Assembly (NCBI GenBank): GCA_900545815.1
Contig: URAM01000013.1
Location: forward strand, 1-46,539
Direction: 5' to 3'
Length of the DNA: 46,539 bases
Source: an uncultured Eubacteriales bacterium
Lineage (GTDB): Bacteria; Bacillota; Clostridia; Oscillospirales; Oscillospiraceae
The position numbers and the translations under genes were made by a program. Below, in pieces: positions 32,654 to 39,942 of this stretch. Below the pieces are notes generated by a model. It searched no databases, was not told where the DNA came from, and saw only the letters and a list, made by a program, of their open reading frames with translations. Every line of letters starts with the position of its first letter. Position 1 is the stretch's first letter.

Positions 32654-34081
32654 ATGGGAGGCTTTTTTGGAACCGTCTGTGGCCATGACGCCATTTCCGA
32701 TGTGTTTTTCGGCACGGACTATCATTCTCATCTGGGCACACGGCGGGGCGGCATGGCGGCCTATGACCCGTCCATTGGGTTGCAGCGGGAGATTCACAAC
32801 ATCGAGAATTCCCCCTTCCGCACCAAATTCGAGGACATCTTTGACGAGATGCAGGGCACCTCTGCCATCGGCTGCATCAGCGACACCGACCCCCAGCCCC
32901 TGCTCATCCGCTCCAACCTGGGCACCTATGCCATCTGCATCATCGGCATCATCAACAACGCCGATGCCCTTATCGAGCAGTACCTGACCTTCAGCAGCGG
33001 GCATTTTGACGCCATGACTGGCGGCAAGGTCAACTCCACGGAACTGGTGGCGGCCATGATCAACCAAAAGAGCAGCTTTGCCGAAGGCATCAGCTTCGCC
33101 CAGAACGCCATCGAGGGCACCGCATCCATCCTCATCCTGAAGGAGGACGGGGCGATCATCGCTGCCCGAGATCGGGTGGGACGCCTGCCGGTGCTCATCG
33201 GCAAGGGAGAGGATGGATACTGCGTGTCCTTCGAGTCCTTTGCCTATAAGAAGCTGGGGTACGACCTGGAGGAGCGGGAGCTGGGGCCTGGTGAGATTGT
33301 AGAGATCACCGCAGACGGGATCACCCAGCTGGTGCCGCCGGGGGACGAGATGCACATCTGTGCCTTCCTGTGGTCTTATTACGGCTATCCCACCTCTACT
33401 TATGAAGGGGTCAACGTGGAGGCCATGCGCTATCGCAACGGCGCCATCATGGCCGCCAGCGACACTGAGGCAGGCAACAACCAGGACATCGACTACATCG
33501 GCGGCGTCCCCGACTCCGGCACCCCTCACGCCATTGGCTACGCCAACGAGAGCGGCATCCCCTTCGCCCGTCCCTTTATCAAATACACCCCCACCTGGGC
33601 ACGGAGCTTCATGCCCACCCGTCAGACGGAGCGGAACAAGGTGGCTAAGATGAAGCAGATCCCCATCCACGAGCTGATCGAGGAAAAGAAGCTGCTCTTT
33701 GTGGATGATTCCATTGTTCGGGGCACCCAGCTCAAGGAGACGGTCGAATTCCTGTACGCCAACGGCGCCAAAGCCGTCCATATGCGCTCCGCCTGTCCGC
33801 CCATCATGTATGGCTGCAAGTACCTGAACTTCTCCCGTGCCACCAGTGACATGGAGCTGATCACCCGCCGCACCATCATGGAGCTGGAAGGGGAAGAAGG
33901 CTTCCAGCACCTGGAGGAGTACAGCGACTCCACCACCGAGCGGGGCAAGCAGCTGCGGCAGACCATCTGTGATAAGTTCCAGTTCGCTTCCTTGGAGTTC
34001 CAGTCCTTGGAGGGCGTCATCAAGTCCATTGGGCTGCCTGCCTGCAAGCTGTGTACCTATTGCTGGAACGGAAAGGGCTAA
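32654..34081 (+). CDS. Amidophosphoribosyltransferase-like protein lacking the catalytic N-terminal cysteine
   Basis: 475 residues, PurF length. The N-terminus reads MGGFFGTVCGHDAISDVFFG, where active PurF has Met-Cys-Gly-x-x-G, so the Ntn-type nucleophile Cys1 is replaced by Gly. The class II glutaminase fold is otherwise recognisable (LGTRRGGMAAYD, IGIINNADALIEQY, DRVGRLPVLIG). The phosphoribosyltransferase half keeps the PRPP loop LLFVDDSIVRGTQ (about 349-361). Cysteines at the usual Fe-S cluster positions are present (about 235, 387 and CKLC near 465). The protein might use ammonia or have acquired another role; a true purF presumably exists elsewhere. GGGAGG lies 6 bp before ATG 32654. 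The gene is monocistronic and no purine genes adjoin it. Confidence 0.85.
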   Translation: MGGFFGTVCGHDAISDVFFGTDYHSHLGTRRGGMAAYDPSIGLQREIHNIENSPFRTKFEDIFDEMQGTSAIGCISDTDPQPLLIRSNLGTYAICIIGIINNADALIEQYLTFSSGHFDAMTGGKVNSTELVAAMINQKSSFAEGISFAQNAIEGTASILILKEDGAIIAARDRVGRLPVLIGKGEDGYCVSFESFAYKKLGYDLEERELGPGEIVEITADGITQLVPPGDEMHICAFLWSYYGYPTSTYEGVNVEAMRYRNGAIMAASDTEAGNNQDIDYIGGVPDSGTPHAIGYANESGIPFARPFIKYTPTWARSFMPTRQTERNKVAKMKQIPIHELIEEKKLLFVDDSIVRGTQLKETVEFLYANGAKAVHMRSACPPIMYGCKYLNFSRATSDMELITRRTIMELEGEEGFQHLEEYSDSTTERGKQLRQTICDKFQFASLEFQSLEGVIKSIGLPACKLCTYCWNGKG

Positions 34082-34127
34082 AAAAGAGTCCCAAGACGGC
34101 GGCAGTACCCGAAAAGCGCACCCACCC

Positions 34128-34384
34128 AATCGGCTCCCTTGAGTAAAGGGAGCTGTCAGCGCAAGCTGACTGAGGGATTGACAGATTTGCAGAACGAACC
34201 AGAAGGCGCACAATCTCACGCCCTATGCTCGCCGGACAACCCCTCCGGCGCTTTGCGCCACCTCCCCTTGCACAGGGGAGGCGTTTGAGAGTAGAGCGTG
34301 CCACCTCCCCTTACACAGAGGAGGCGTTTGAGAGGGGAGTGTGCCAGCACCCTTTACACAGAGGAGGCGTTTGAGGATGGAACG
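34128..34384 (+). repeat. Dispersed modular hairpin repeat, copy 4, with 43-bp tandem extension
   Basis: Module A (GGCTCCC / GGGAGC and GTCAGC GCAA GCTGAC), linker, module B with GGCGC / GCGCC in place of the GGCAC / GTGCC stem of the other copies. From 34258 a 43-bp unit (CCACCTCCCCTTNCACAG through GGAGGCGTTTGAGAG..) is repeated: 34258-34300, 34301-34343, and a diverged third from 34344. Confidence 0.8.
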
Positions 34385-34405
34385 TTCCGTTATGATGATA
34401 GCAAG

Positions 34406-34440
34406 AAAAGAGGTCAGAACCGAAGTTCTGACCTCTTTTT
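34406..34440. terminator. Bidirectional terminator between the PurF-like gene and the DMT pseudogene
   Basis: Perfect 15-bp stem AAAAGAGGTCAGAAC / GTTCTGACCTCTTTT with loop CGAA between convergent units. Confidence 0.9.
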
Positions 34441-34449
34441 CTGTCGGAT

Positions 34450-34787
34450 TCACACCAGCATCAGCAGCGTCCCGCCCACGATGAGGAGCAGGCCGATGAG
34501 GGCTTTTCGGGTGAGCGTTTCATGAAAGACCACAAAGGAAAAAACGATGGTGACCAGGATGCGCCGGTGGCGATGCCGGACAGGAGGAAGCACCAGGTCT
34601 TGCCGCTGACGGCGGCGAAATTGTGGTCAGCGCCGGTGACCAGCACCATGAGCCAGGAGAACACCAGCACCACAATGGTGCGCAGGGCTGTGGCTACGTT
34701 GGAATCGGTCTGTTTGATGCCGCATTTGGCTAGGATGGAGGTCAGCCCTGCGAACAGAGCGGAACCGAAGGCATATGCGATCCACAT
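34450..34787 (-). pseudogene. EamA/DMT-family transporter, internally deleted
   Basis: The small DMT protein with one EamA domain normally has about 140 residues and reads MW-xx-A..SALFAGLTSILAK through a conserved core to a hydrophobic end. Here ATG 34787 starts a clean match (MWIAYAFGSALFAGLTSILA, SNVATALRTIVVLVFSW, SGIATGASW) as far as about 34575. After that the frame becomes nonsense. The correct C-terminal part (TIVFSFVVFHETLTRKALIG, LLLIVGGTLLMLV) continues in another frame to TGA 34452-34450. About 25-30 residues between the two pieces are missing, so it is an out-of-frame deletion. AAGAAGGCG precedes the start, showing that the gene was once expressed. Loss is probably recent because both halves are well kept. 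Confidence 0.8.
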
Positions 34788-34819
34788 TTGCCAACGCCTT
34801 CTTTAATTGCGATAAAATC

Positions 34820-35575
34820 TTACCCCTTGTACTCCGGACAGCGATACCGTGGTTTGCCTACGCTCTTTTTGCCGTACTCGATGGCCTTCATAGGGCAGAG
34901 GGTGATGCAGCGCATACAGTGGGTGCAGTGCTCCCCCCACTGGGGCAGGCCGTCCACCATCTGGATGTTGTTCAGGGGGCACACCTGGGCGCACCGGCCG
35001 CAGCTGGCGCAGCTGCGGGTGCTGTGGAAGGGTTTTGCGTGGACGAAGAAACGGTAGAACAGGCGATTGACCAGGCCGGATTTCAGGCCGTCCAGGAACC
35101 GTTTTTTTCGGGGCGCAAAGGGTGCGTTGTTCTGGATGGCGGCGATGCCGGTCTCCAGGGTCTTTCGGGCACTGTCCATGATGGGCGCACAGGCGGCGGC
35201 ATCGGGGACAGGGAACATGGCCAGGTAATTTTCAGGCATGACCACCTCTAAAACGCCCCGAAAATGCCAGCCCTGCTGGACACAGAGCTGACGCAGGTGT
35301 TTTTCTGCCCCGCCGATGTCTGAGCCGCAGGTCATGACAAAGTAGACTTCTTTGCTGCCGGTGAACTGACCCTGGCGCAGCCAGTCGGCAAAAATGCGGG
35401 GGATGCGCCAGCCATAGGTGGGAGAGACGAACACCCAGGGCAGCTGGGAGTCCAACTGCGCTGGGTGTCCTGTCTGGATGGCTCTCCCGGCGTCTGCCAG
35501 GGTGTCGCCTATGTGGTCGGCGATCATGCTGGCCGCATAGCGGCTGTTGCCGGTACCGGAAAAGAAAACGACCAT
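34820..35575 (-). CDS. EFR1-family ferrodoxin: flavodoxin-like domain fused to two [4Fe-4S] sites
   Basis: 251 residues. Residues 1-150 are flavodoxin-like, opening with VVFFSGTGNSRYAA (FMN phosphate loop) and WVFVSPTYGWRIPRIFADWL. Residues about 188-240 hold two ferredoxin clusters, CASCGRCAQVCPLNNI and CTHCMRCITLCPMKAI. The family is a cytoplasmic electron carrier or oxidoreductase in Clostridia; its partner is unknown. ATG 35575 begins one base after the TGA of the deformylase-like gene (35579-35577), so its translation is coupled to that gene. Confidence 0.88.
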   Translation of the reverse strand: MVVFFSGTGNSRYAASMIADHIGDTLADAGRAIQTGHPAQLDSQLPWVFVSPTYGWRIPRIFADWLRQGQFTGSKEVYFVMTCGSDIGGAEKHLRQLCVQQGWHFRGVLEVVMPENYLAMFPVPDAAACAPIMDSARKTLETGIAAIQNNAPFAPRKKRFLDGLKSGLVNRLFYRFFVHAKPFHSTRSCASCGRCAQVCPLNNIQMVDGLPQWGEHCTHCMRCITLCPMKAIEYGKKSVGKPRYRCPEYKG

Positions 35576-35576
35576 A

Positions 35577-35987
35577 TCAGATGACCAGGCTGTTGCAGTG
35601 GTCGATCTGATGCTGGACGATGCGAGCCAAGAAGCCGCTGAAGGAGGCGGTCTGCTCCTGGAAATGTTCGTCCTGATACTTGACCACGATGGTCTCATAC
35701 CGTTTGGCGGTGTGCCGGCGTTCCAGACAGATGCAGTATTCATCGGCGGGATACAGGCCGTTCATCTCGATGACCTCCGGGTTGAACATGAGCTGGATGG
35801 TGCCTTCGTTGTTGATGACGATGATGCGCTTGGTGTAGCCGATCATGTTGGCGGCCATACCGGTGACCTTGCCGTTATCCAGGAAGGTGTCCAGCAGATC
35901 CTTGGCAGCGCCATTGACGTCCATGGGCGTGGCAGGCTCACAGGGCTGCACGAGGGTGTAGATGTCCTTGACGATGGGTTTTACCAT
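35577..35987 (-). CDS. Peptide deformylase-like protein with altered active site
   Basis: 136 residues, the length of the short clostridial deformylase paralogs. Motif 1 is GMAANMIG (usual GLAAPQIG), motif 2 DEYCICLERR keeps the metal-ligand cysteine, and motif 3 is VQHQIDHCNS, where the catalytic glutamate of HExxH is Gln. Both metal-ligand histidines remain. With E to Q and the motif-1 glutamine gone, efficient deformylation is unlikely; metal binding is still possible. The main deformylase should be elsewhere with fmt. It is co-transcribed with, and directly abuts, the EFR1 gene. GGAGGTAATTTCCC precedes ATG 35987. Confidence 0.85.
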   Translation of the reverse strand: MVKPIVKDIYTLVQPCEPATPMDVNGAAKDLLDTFLDNGKVTGMAANMIGYTKRIIVINNEGTIQLMFNPEVIEMNGLYPADEYCICLERRHTAKRYETIVVKYQDEHFQEQTASFSGFLARIVQHQIDHCNSLVI

Positions 35988-36085
35988 GGGAAATTACCTC
36001 CGTTGTAAGATACTGCCCTTATTTTAGCACAGACGGGGTGGATTTTGTAGTAGGGCGGGAGAAATATTTCCGGATGGGAGGAGGG

Positions 36086-36115
36086 GCGACAAGGAGGCGC
36101 AGAGTATGGTATAAT
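36086..36115 (+). promoter_or_regulatory. Probable promoter of the MBL-fold gene
   Basis: TATAAT at 36110-36115 with a poor -35 (GCGACA, 18 bp spacing), 29 bp before the start codon. Confidence 0.5.
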
Positions 36116-36144
36116 GGGAAAAAGTGTACCAAAGGAGTGGTTTT

Positions 36145-37023
36145 ATGTATGAATTGATCCCAGTGACCCCACACTGCTACTACATCCAAAGCCCTGCCAA
36201 GATCGGTCTGGTGGAGCTGGGTCAGGGGGAAGTGTGCCTGATTGACAGCGGCAACGACAAGGACGCCGGACGACGGGTGCGCAAGGTGCTGGACGGCAAC
36301 GGCTGGAAATTGCGTGCCATCTATAACACCCATTCCAACGCCGACCACATCGGCGGCAATCAGTACCTTCAGCGCCAGACCGGCTGCGCCATCTACGCCC
36401 CCGGCATGGACTGCGCCTTCACCCGTTACCCTGTCCTGGAGCCCTCCTACCTGTACGGTGGCTTCCCACCCAAGGCACTGCGGCACAAATTCCTGATGGC
36501 ACAGCCCAGCGACGCCCAGGAGCTCACGTCGGCGTGTCTGCCGGAGGGGTGGGAGAGCATCCCCCTGCCTGGGCACTTCTTCGACATGGTGGGCTTCCGC
36601 ACCCAGGAGGATGTGGTGTACCTGGCGGACTGTCTGTCCAGCAAGGAGACATTGGAAAAGTACCGCATCGGCGTCATCCATGATGTGGCCGCCTATCTGG
36701 ACACGTTGGAGCGGGTAAAGCAGATGTCCGCCCGCACCTTCGTCCCCGCCCACGCCGATGCCGCCCAGGACATTGCGCCCCTGGCTCAATACAACATCGA
36801 CCAGGTGCATCAGGTGGCGGAGGACATTCTGGCACTGTGTCGGGAGCCGGTGCAGTTTGAGACCATTTTGCAGAACCTGTTCACCGGATACGGGCTGGAG
36901 CTGACTCTGGAGCAGTATGTGCTGGTGGGCAGCACGGTGCGTTCCTACCTGGCCTGGCTGGTGGATGGCGGGCAGGTGACCTACGGGTTTGACCAGAACC
37001 GGCTGCTGTGGGAGCGGGCGTGA
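36145..37023 (+). CDS. MBL-fold metallo-hydrolase
   Basis: 292 residues. Metallo-beta-lactamase fold: GEVCLIDSGNDKDAGRRV (about 32-49), THSNADHIGG (about 66-75; the HxHxDH motif with Asn in place of the second His), PLPGHFFDMVGF (about 145-156), VVYLADCL (about 162-169) and FVPAHAD (about 203-209). A C-terminal helical segment with a winged-helix look (LFTGYGLELTLEQYVLVGSTVRSYL) follows. The THSNADH variant recurs in a group of Firmicutes MBL proteins, so it is probably a family trait. Substrate unknown. AAAGGAGTGG precedes ATG 36145 and an upstream in-frame GTG lacks a site. Confidence 0.82.
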   Translation: MYELIPVTPHCYYIQSPAKIGLVELGQGEVCLIDSGNDKDAGRRVRKVLDGNGWKLRAIYNTHSNADHIGGNQYLQRQTGCAIYAPGMDCAFTRYPVLEPSYLYGGFPPKALRHKFLMAQPSDAQELTSACLPEGWESIPLPGHFFDMVGFRTQEDVVYLADCLSSKETLEKYRIGVIHDVAAYLDTLERVKQMSARTFVPAHADAAQDIAPLAQYNIDQVHQVAEDILALCREPVQFETILQNLFTGYGLELTLEQYVLVGSTVRSYLAWLVDGGQVTYGFDQNRLLWERA

Positions 37024-37049
37024 TTTTCGGAAATCTTAAAGGAAACCGC

Positions 37050-37079
37050 TTGAAAAAGGTTCGGCCTTCCTGCTAAAAT
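37050..37079 (+). promoter_or_regulatory. Promoter of the VanY-type gene, with leader inverted repeat
   Basis: TTGAAA (37050-37055), 18 bp, TAAAAT (37074-37079). In the leader CTACAG and CTGTAG (about 37109-37134) form a short inverted repeat that could be an operator or hairpin. Confidence 0.55.
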
Positions 37080-37153
37080 AGGTAAAAAATAAACGAGCAT
37101 ACAGACAGTAGCCTACAGGTGTCATACTGTAGGACAAGGAGGAAACAGAACAT

Positions 37154-37978
37154 ATGAGTCGATCCCCAAGAGACGCCAAGGGCGGCAAGCGGGTGAAAAA
37201 GGAGCAGCGTCCCAGCCGGAGGGGCATCCAGTGGGCTTTCGTGGCGTGCTGTGTCCTGGCCATCGCCCTGCTGGCTCTGTGGCAGACGGGCGCCTTTCCC
37301 TTCCTGTGTCAGCAGCAAACGCCTGCCCCGATCCCGTCCAGCAGCGCCGGCACCAGCGCCGAACCAGATCCCGCCCAGCCGGATACGTCCGGCAGTCAGA
37401 CAACGGAGGAACCAACGGAGGACAAGCCGTGGTATCTCATCCTGGTCAACCGCTGGCACCCCCTGCCGGAGGGCTACCAGCCCCAGCTGATGACCCTCTC
37501 CAATGGCAAGCAGGTGGATGAGCGCATCTACCCGTACCTGCAAAAGATGTTTGACCAGGCTCGTGCCGATGGGGTTTATCCCATTGTGGCATCTGCCTAC
37601 CGGACGGCGGAGAAGCAGCAGAGCATCATGGAGGAAAAGATTGCCGAGTACCAGGCCAGCGGCTACAGCGCAGAAAAGGCCAAGACCGAGGCGGAGAAGT
37701 GGGTAGCCATCCCCGGCACCAGCGAGCACCAGCTGGGGCTTGCGGTGGACATCAACGCCGACGGGGTCAACTCCGCCGGATACGAGGTCTACGACTGGCT
37801 GGACAAGCACGCCCACGAATACGGTTTTATCCGCCGCTTCCCTGAGTCCAAGACGGACATCACGGGGGTGGCCAATGAGCCGTGGCATTATCGATATGTG
37901 GGGAAGAAGGTGGCGGCAGAAATCCATGACCGGGGTATCTGCCTAGAGGAATATTTAAATCAGACGGAGCATGAATGA
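37154..37978 (+). CDS. VanY-type D-alanyl-D-alanine carboxypeptidase, membrane anchored
   Basis: 274 residues. A basic cytoplasmic tail is followed by one membrane helix (about 25-45, WAFVACCVLAIALLALW) and a Pro/Ser/Thr-rich linker (about 55-90). The M15B peptidase domain has SAYRTAEKQQSIM (about 150-162), the zinc motif GTSEHQLGLAVDIN (about 192-205; His and Asp) and EPWHYRYVG (about 241-249; Glu and His). The enzyme trims the terminal D-Ala from peptidoglycan stem peptides outside the membrane. No vanR/vanS, vanA or vanX genes lie nearby, so it is a housekeeping carboxypeptidase, not evidence of glycopeptide resistance. GGAGG lies 10 bp before ATG 37154. Confidence 0.9.
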   Translation: MSRSPRDAKGGKRVKKEQRPSRRGIQWAFVACCVLAIALLALWQTGAFPFLCQQQTPAPIPSSSAGTSAEPDPAQPDTSGSQTTEEPTEDKPWYLILVNRWHPLPEGYQPQLMTLSNGKQVDERIYPYLQKMFDQARADGVYPIVASAYRTAEKQQSIMEEKIAEYQASGYSAEKAKTEAEKWVAIPGTSEHQLGLAVDINADGVNSAGYEVYDWLDKHAHEYGFIRRFPESKTDITGVANEPWHYRYVGKKVAAEIHDRGICLEEYLNQTEHE

Positions 37979-37985
37979 ATGCTTG

Positions 37986-38036
37986 CACGCCCTGTCCGAA
38001 TCCCTAAAAATGGGGGCGGACGGGGCGTGATTTTTT
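37986..38036 (+). terminator. Terminator of the VanY-type gene
   Basis: Stem CACGCCCTGTCCG / CGGACGGGGCGTG followed by ATTTTTTGG. Confidence 0.9.
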
Positions 38037-38071
38037 GGTGAAAAATGTTCGCCGCCGCCCTGCTCAGCCGG

Positions 38072-38100
38072 TTGACAGCGGGGGAGGGGTGTGGTATACT
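38072..38100 (+). promoter_or_regulatory. Promoter of the trp operon
   Basis: Perfect TTGACA (38072-38077), 17 bp, TATACT (38095-38100), directly upstream of the T-box leader. Confidence 0.8.
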
Positions 38101-38104
38101 TTGG

Positions 38105-38406
38105 GCAATTCAATACTTCAAACCGTTGAAGCGGAGATAACGGCAAGGACGCCTTTACAGAGAGCTTGGGAGGCTGAGAACCAGGTGAGACACGACTTGT
38201 CAAATGGACCGCGGAGGGCGCAGGGAAAACGGCTTTTGCGGGTCGGAGTATGCTGCGACGTTGGAGGCAGACGTGATTTGCCGGGGATATGTTCGTATCC
38301 TGCTGAGGGCACAGGGGCAAGAACCCTGTGAAGCAAGGTGGTACCGCGGATAATGTTGGATTATTCGTCCTTGACAAACGATTTTCTGTTGTCAGGGGCG
38401 TTTTTA
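38105..38406 (+). ncRNA. T-box riboswitch specific for tRNA-Trp
   Basis: The conserved T-box sequence AAGGTGGTACCGCGG lies at about 38335-38349. A stem I region with GAGAGC-like AGAGAGCTTGGGAGGCTG and GAACC precedes it, and the specifier triplet is TGG (38205-38207, followed by A), the tryptophan codon. The expression platform is the terminator CGTCCTTGACA / TGTCAGGGGCG followed by TTTTT (38366-38405), which overlaps the antiterminator's 3' side. Uncharged tRNA-Trp should pair with TGG and with the T-box bulge, block the terminator and allow trp transcription. The match between specifier and downstream operon makes the assignment firm. Confidence 0.93.
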
Positions 38407-38416
38407 TTTGCTTTTT

Positions 38417-38453
38417 AAAGCTCCTCTGACGCAGCGTCAGAGGAGCTTTTTTT
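38417..38453 (+). terminator. Second intrinsic terminator between the T-box and trpE
   Basis: Perfect 14-bp stem AAAGCTCCTCTGAC / GTCAGAGGAGCTTT with loop GCAGC, extended by TTTT, starting 11 bp after the T-box terminator's T run and ending 22 bp before trpE. It is as strong as any terminator in the window and is not part of a normal T-box. Confidence 0.85.
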
Positions 38454-38475
38454 CGTCACAAGGAGGCAGAGAGCC

Positions 38476-39942
38476 ATGAAATGTTTACCTGAATTTGCCG
38501 AAGTCCAGCGCATCGCCGCCACCGGACAGTATGACGTCCTGCCGGTCAGCTGCGAGCTGCTGTCCGATTTCACCACCCCCATCGAGACCATGAAGATTTT
38601 AAAGAACGTTTCCACCCACTGCTACCTGCTGGAGTCCGCTCTGGCCAACGAGAAATGGGGGCGGTACACCTTCCTGGGGTTTGATCCCAAGCTGGAGGTG
38701 AAGTGCATCGACGGCGAGCTGCGGGCGGGGAATTTCAAGATACACACCGACAACCCGTCTGACTACCTCCGCCAGATTTTGGCGGACTACAAAAGTCCCA
38801 GATTTGACTACCTGCCCTCCTTCACCGGCGGTTTGGTGGGCTACTTCTCCTACGACTACCTGGCCTACAGCGAGCCATCGGTCAAGTGTCCGGTGGAGGA
38901 CAGTGAGGCGTTTCAGGATGTGGACTTGATGCTCTTTGATAAGGTCATCGCCTTCGACCATGCCCGTCAGAAGATCATCCTCATCGTCAATATGTCCCTG
39001 GATGACGTGGAGGTAGGCTACAACAAGGCAGTGCTGGAGCTGCACCAGCTGGCGGAGCTGCTGCGGCACGGGGAGAAGAAGGAGGAGCCTGGCGGGAAGC
39101 TGCTGGGGGAAGTGACGCCTCTGTTCGACCAGGCGCAGTTCTGCGCCATGGTGGAGCGTGCCAAGGTACACATCCGAGAGGGGGACATCTTCCAGATCGT
39201 CCTGTCCAACCGGCTCAGCGCCCCCTTCGAGGGCAGCCTGCTCAATACCTACCGCGTCCTCCGCACCATCAACCCCTCCCCCTATATGTTCTACTTCTCC
39301 GGCACCGATGTGGAAGTGGCTGGCGCATCGCCAGAGACCTTGGTGAAGCTGGAGAACGGGATTTTGCACACCTTCCCCCTGGCCGGTACCCGTCCCAGAG
39401 GTAAGACCGAGGCGGAAGACCTGGCGCTGGAACAGGAGCTGCTGGCGGACGAAAAGGAGCTGGCGGAACACAATATGCTGGTGGATTTGGGGCGGAACGA
39501 CCTGGGCAAAATCAGCAAATTCGGCACCGTCCAGGTGGAGAAATTCCACTCCATCGAGCGTTTCTCCCACGTCATGCACATCGGCTCCACCGTTCGGGGG
39601 GAGATTCGACCCGACAAGGACGCCTTGGACGCGGTGGAAGCAGTCCTGCCGGCAGGCACCCTGTCCGGCGCACCAAAAATCCGCGCCTGCCAGCTCATCG
39701 GTGAGTTGGAGAACAACAAGCGTGGCATCTACGGCGGCGCCATCGGCTACATCGACTTCACCGGCAACCTGGATACCTGCATCGCCATCCGCATCGCCTA
39801 CAAGAAGAACGGCAAGGTGTTTGTCCGATCCGGAGCGGGCATCGTGGCGGACTCGGTGCCGGAGACCGAGTACCAGGAGTGCCTCAATAAGGCCAGAGCG
39901 TCCCTGAAGGCGCTGGAGCTGGCACAGGAGGAAACGCTATGA
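38476..39942 (+). CDS. trpE: Anthranilate synthase component I
   Basis: 488 residues. The N-terminal feedback site contains the LLES motif (CYLLESALANEKWGRYTFLG, about 53-72), the part that binds tryptophan. The chorismate-binding domain has IREGDIFQIVLSNRL, GASPETLVKLENG, PLAGTRPRGKTEAED, DLGRNDLGKISKFGTVQVE, HIGSTVRGE, TLSGAPKIRACQLIGELE and the final GAGIVADSVPETEYQECLNKARA. It converts chorismate to anthranilate with ammonia channelled from TrpG. GGAGG lies 10 bp upstream. It overlaps trpG by 4 bp (ATGA), the first of several couplings that keep operon stoichiometry. Confidence 0.97.
   Translation: MKCLPEFAEVQRIAATGQYDVLPVSCELLSDFTTPIETMKILKNVSTHCYLLESALANEKWGRYTFLGFDPKLEVKCIDGELRAGNFKIHTDNPSDYLRQILADYKSPRFDYLPSFTGGLVGYFSYDYLAYSEPSVKCPVEDSEAFQDVDLMLFDKVIAFDHARQKIILIVNMSLDDVEVGYNKAVLELHQLAELLRHGEKKEEPGGKLLGEVTPLFDQAQFCAMVERAKVHIREGDIFQIVLSNRLSAPFEGSLLNTYRVLRTINPSPYMFYFSGTDVEVAGASPETLVKLENGILHTFPLAGTRPRGKTEAEDLALEQELLADEKELAEHNMLVDLGRNDLGKISKFGTVQVEKFHSIERFSHVMHIGSTVRGEIRPDKDALDAVEAVLPAGTLSGAPKIRACQLIGELENNKRGIYGGAIGYIDFTGNLDTCIAIRIAYKKNGKVFVRSGAGIVADSVPETEYQECLNKARASLKALELAQEETL

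Noticed and set aside
32594..34219. 541-codon minus-strand frame opposite the PurF-like gene
   Set aside because: Antisense shadow with no recognisable domain.
34258..34384. Possible short CRISPR array
   Set aside because: The units are contiguous 43-bp tandem repeats with no variable spacers and no cas genes; they are an expansion of the dispersed hairpin repeat.
37154..37978. Vancomycin-resistance locus
   Set aside because: Only a VanY-type carboxypeptidase is present; no ligase, VanX, VanH or two-component genes adjoin, so it is an ordinary cell-wall enzyme.
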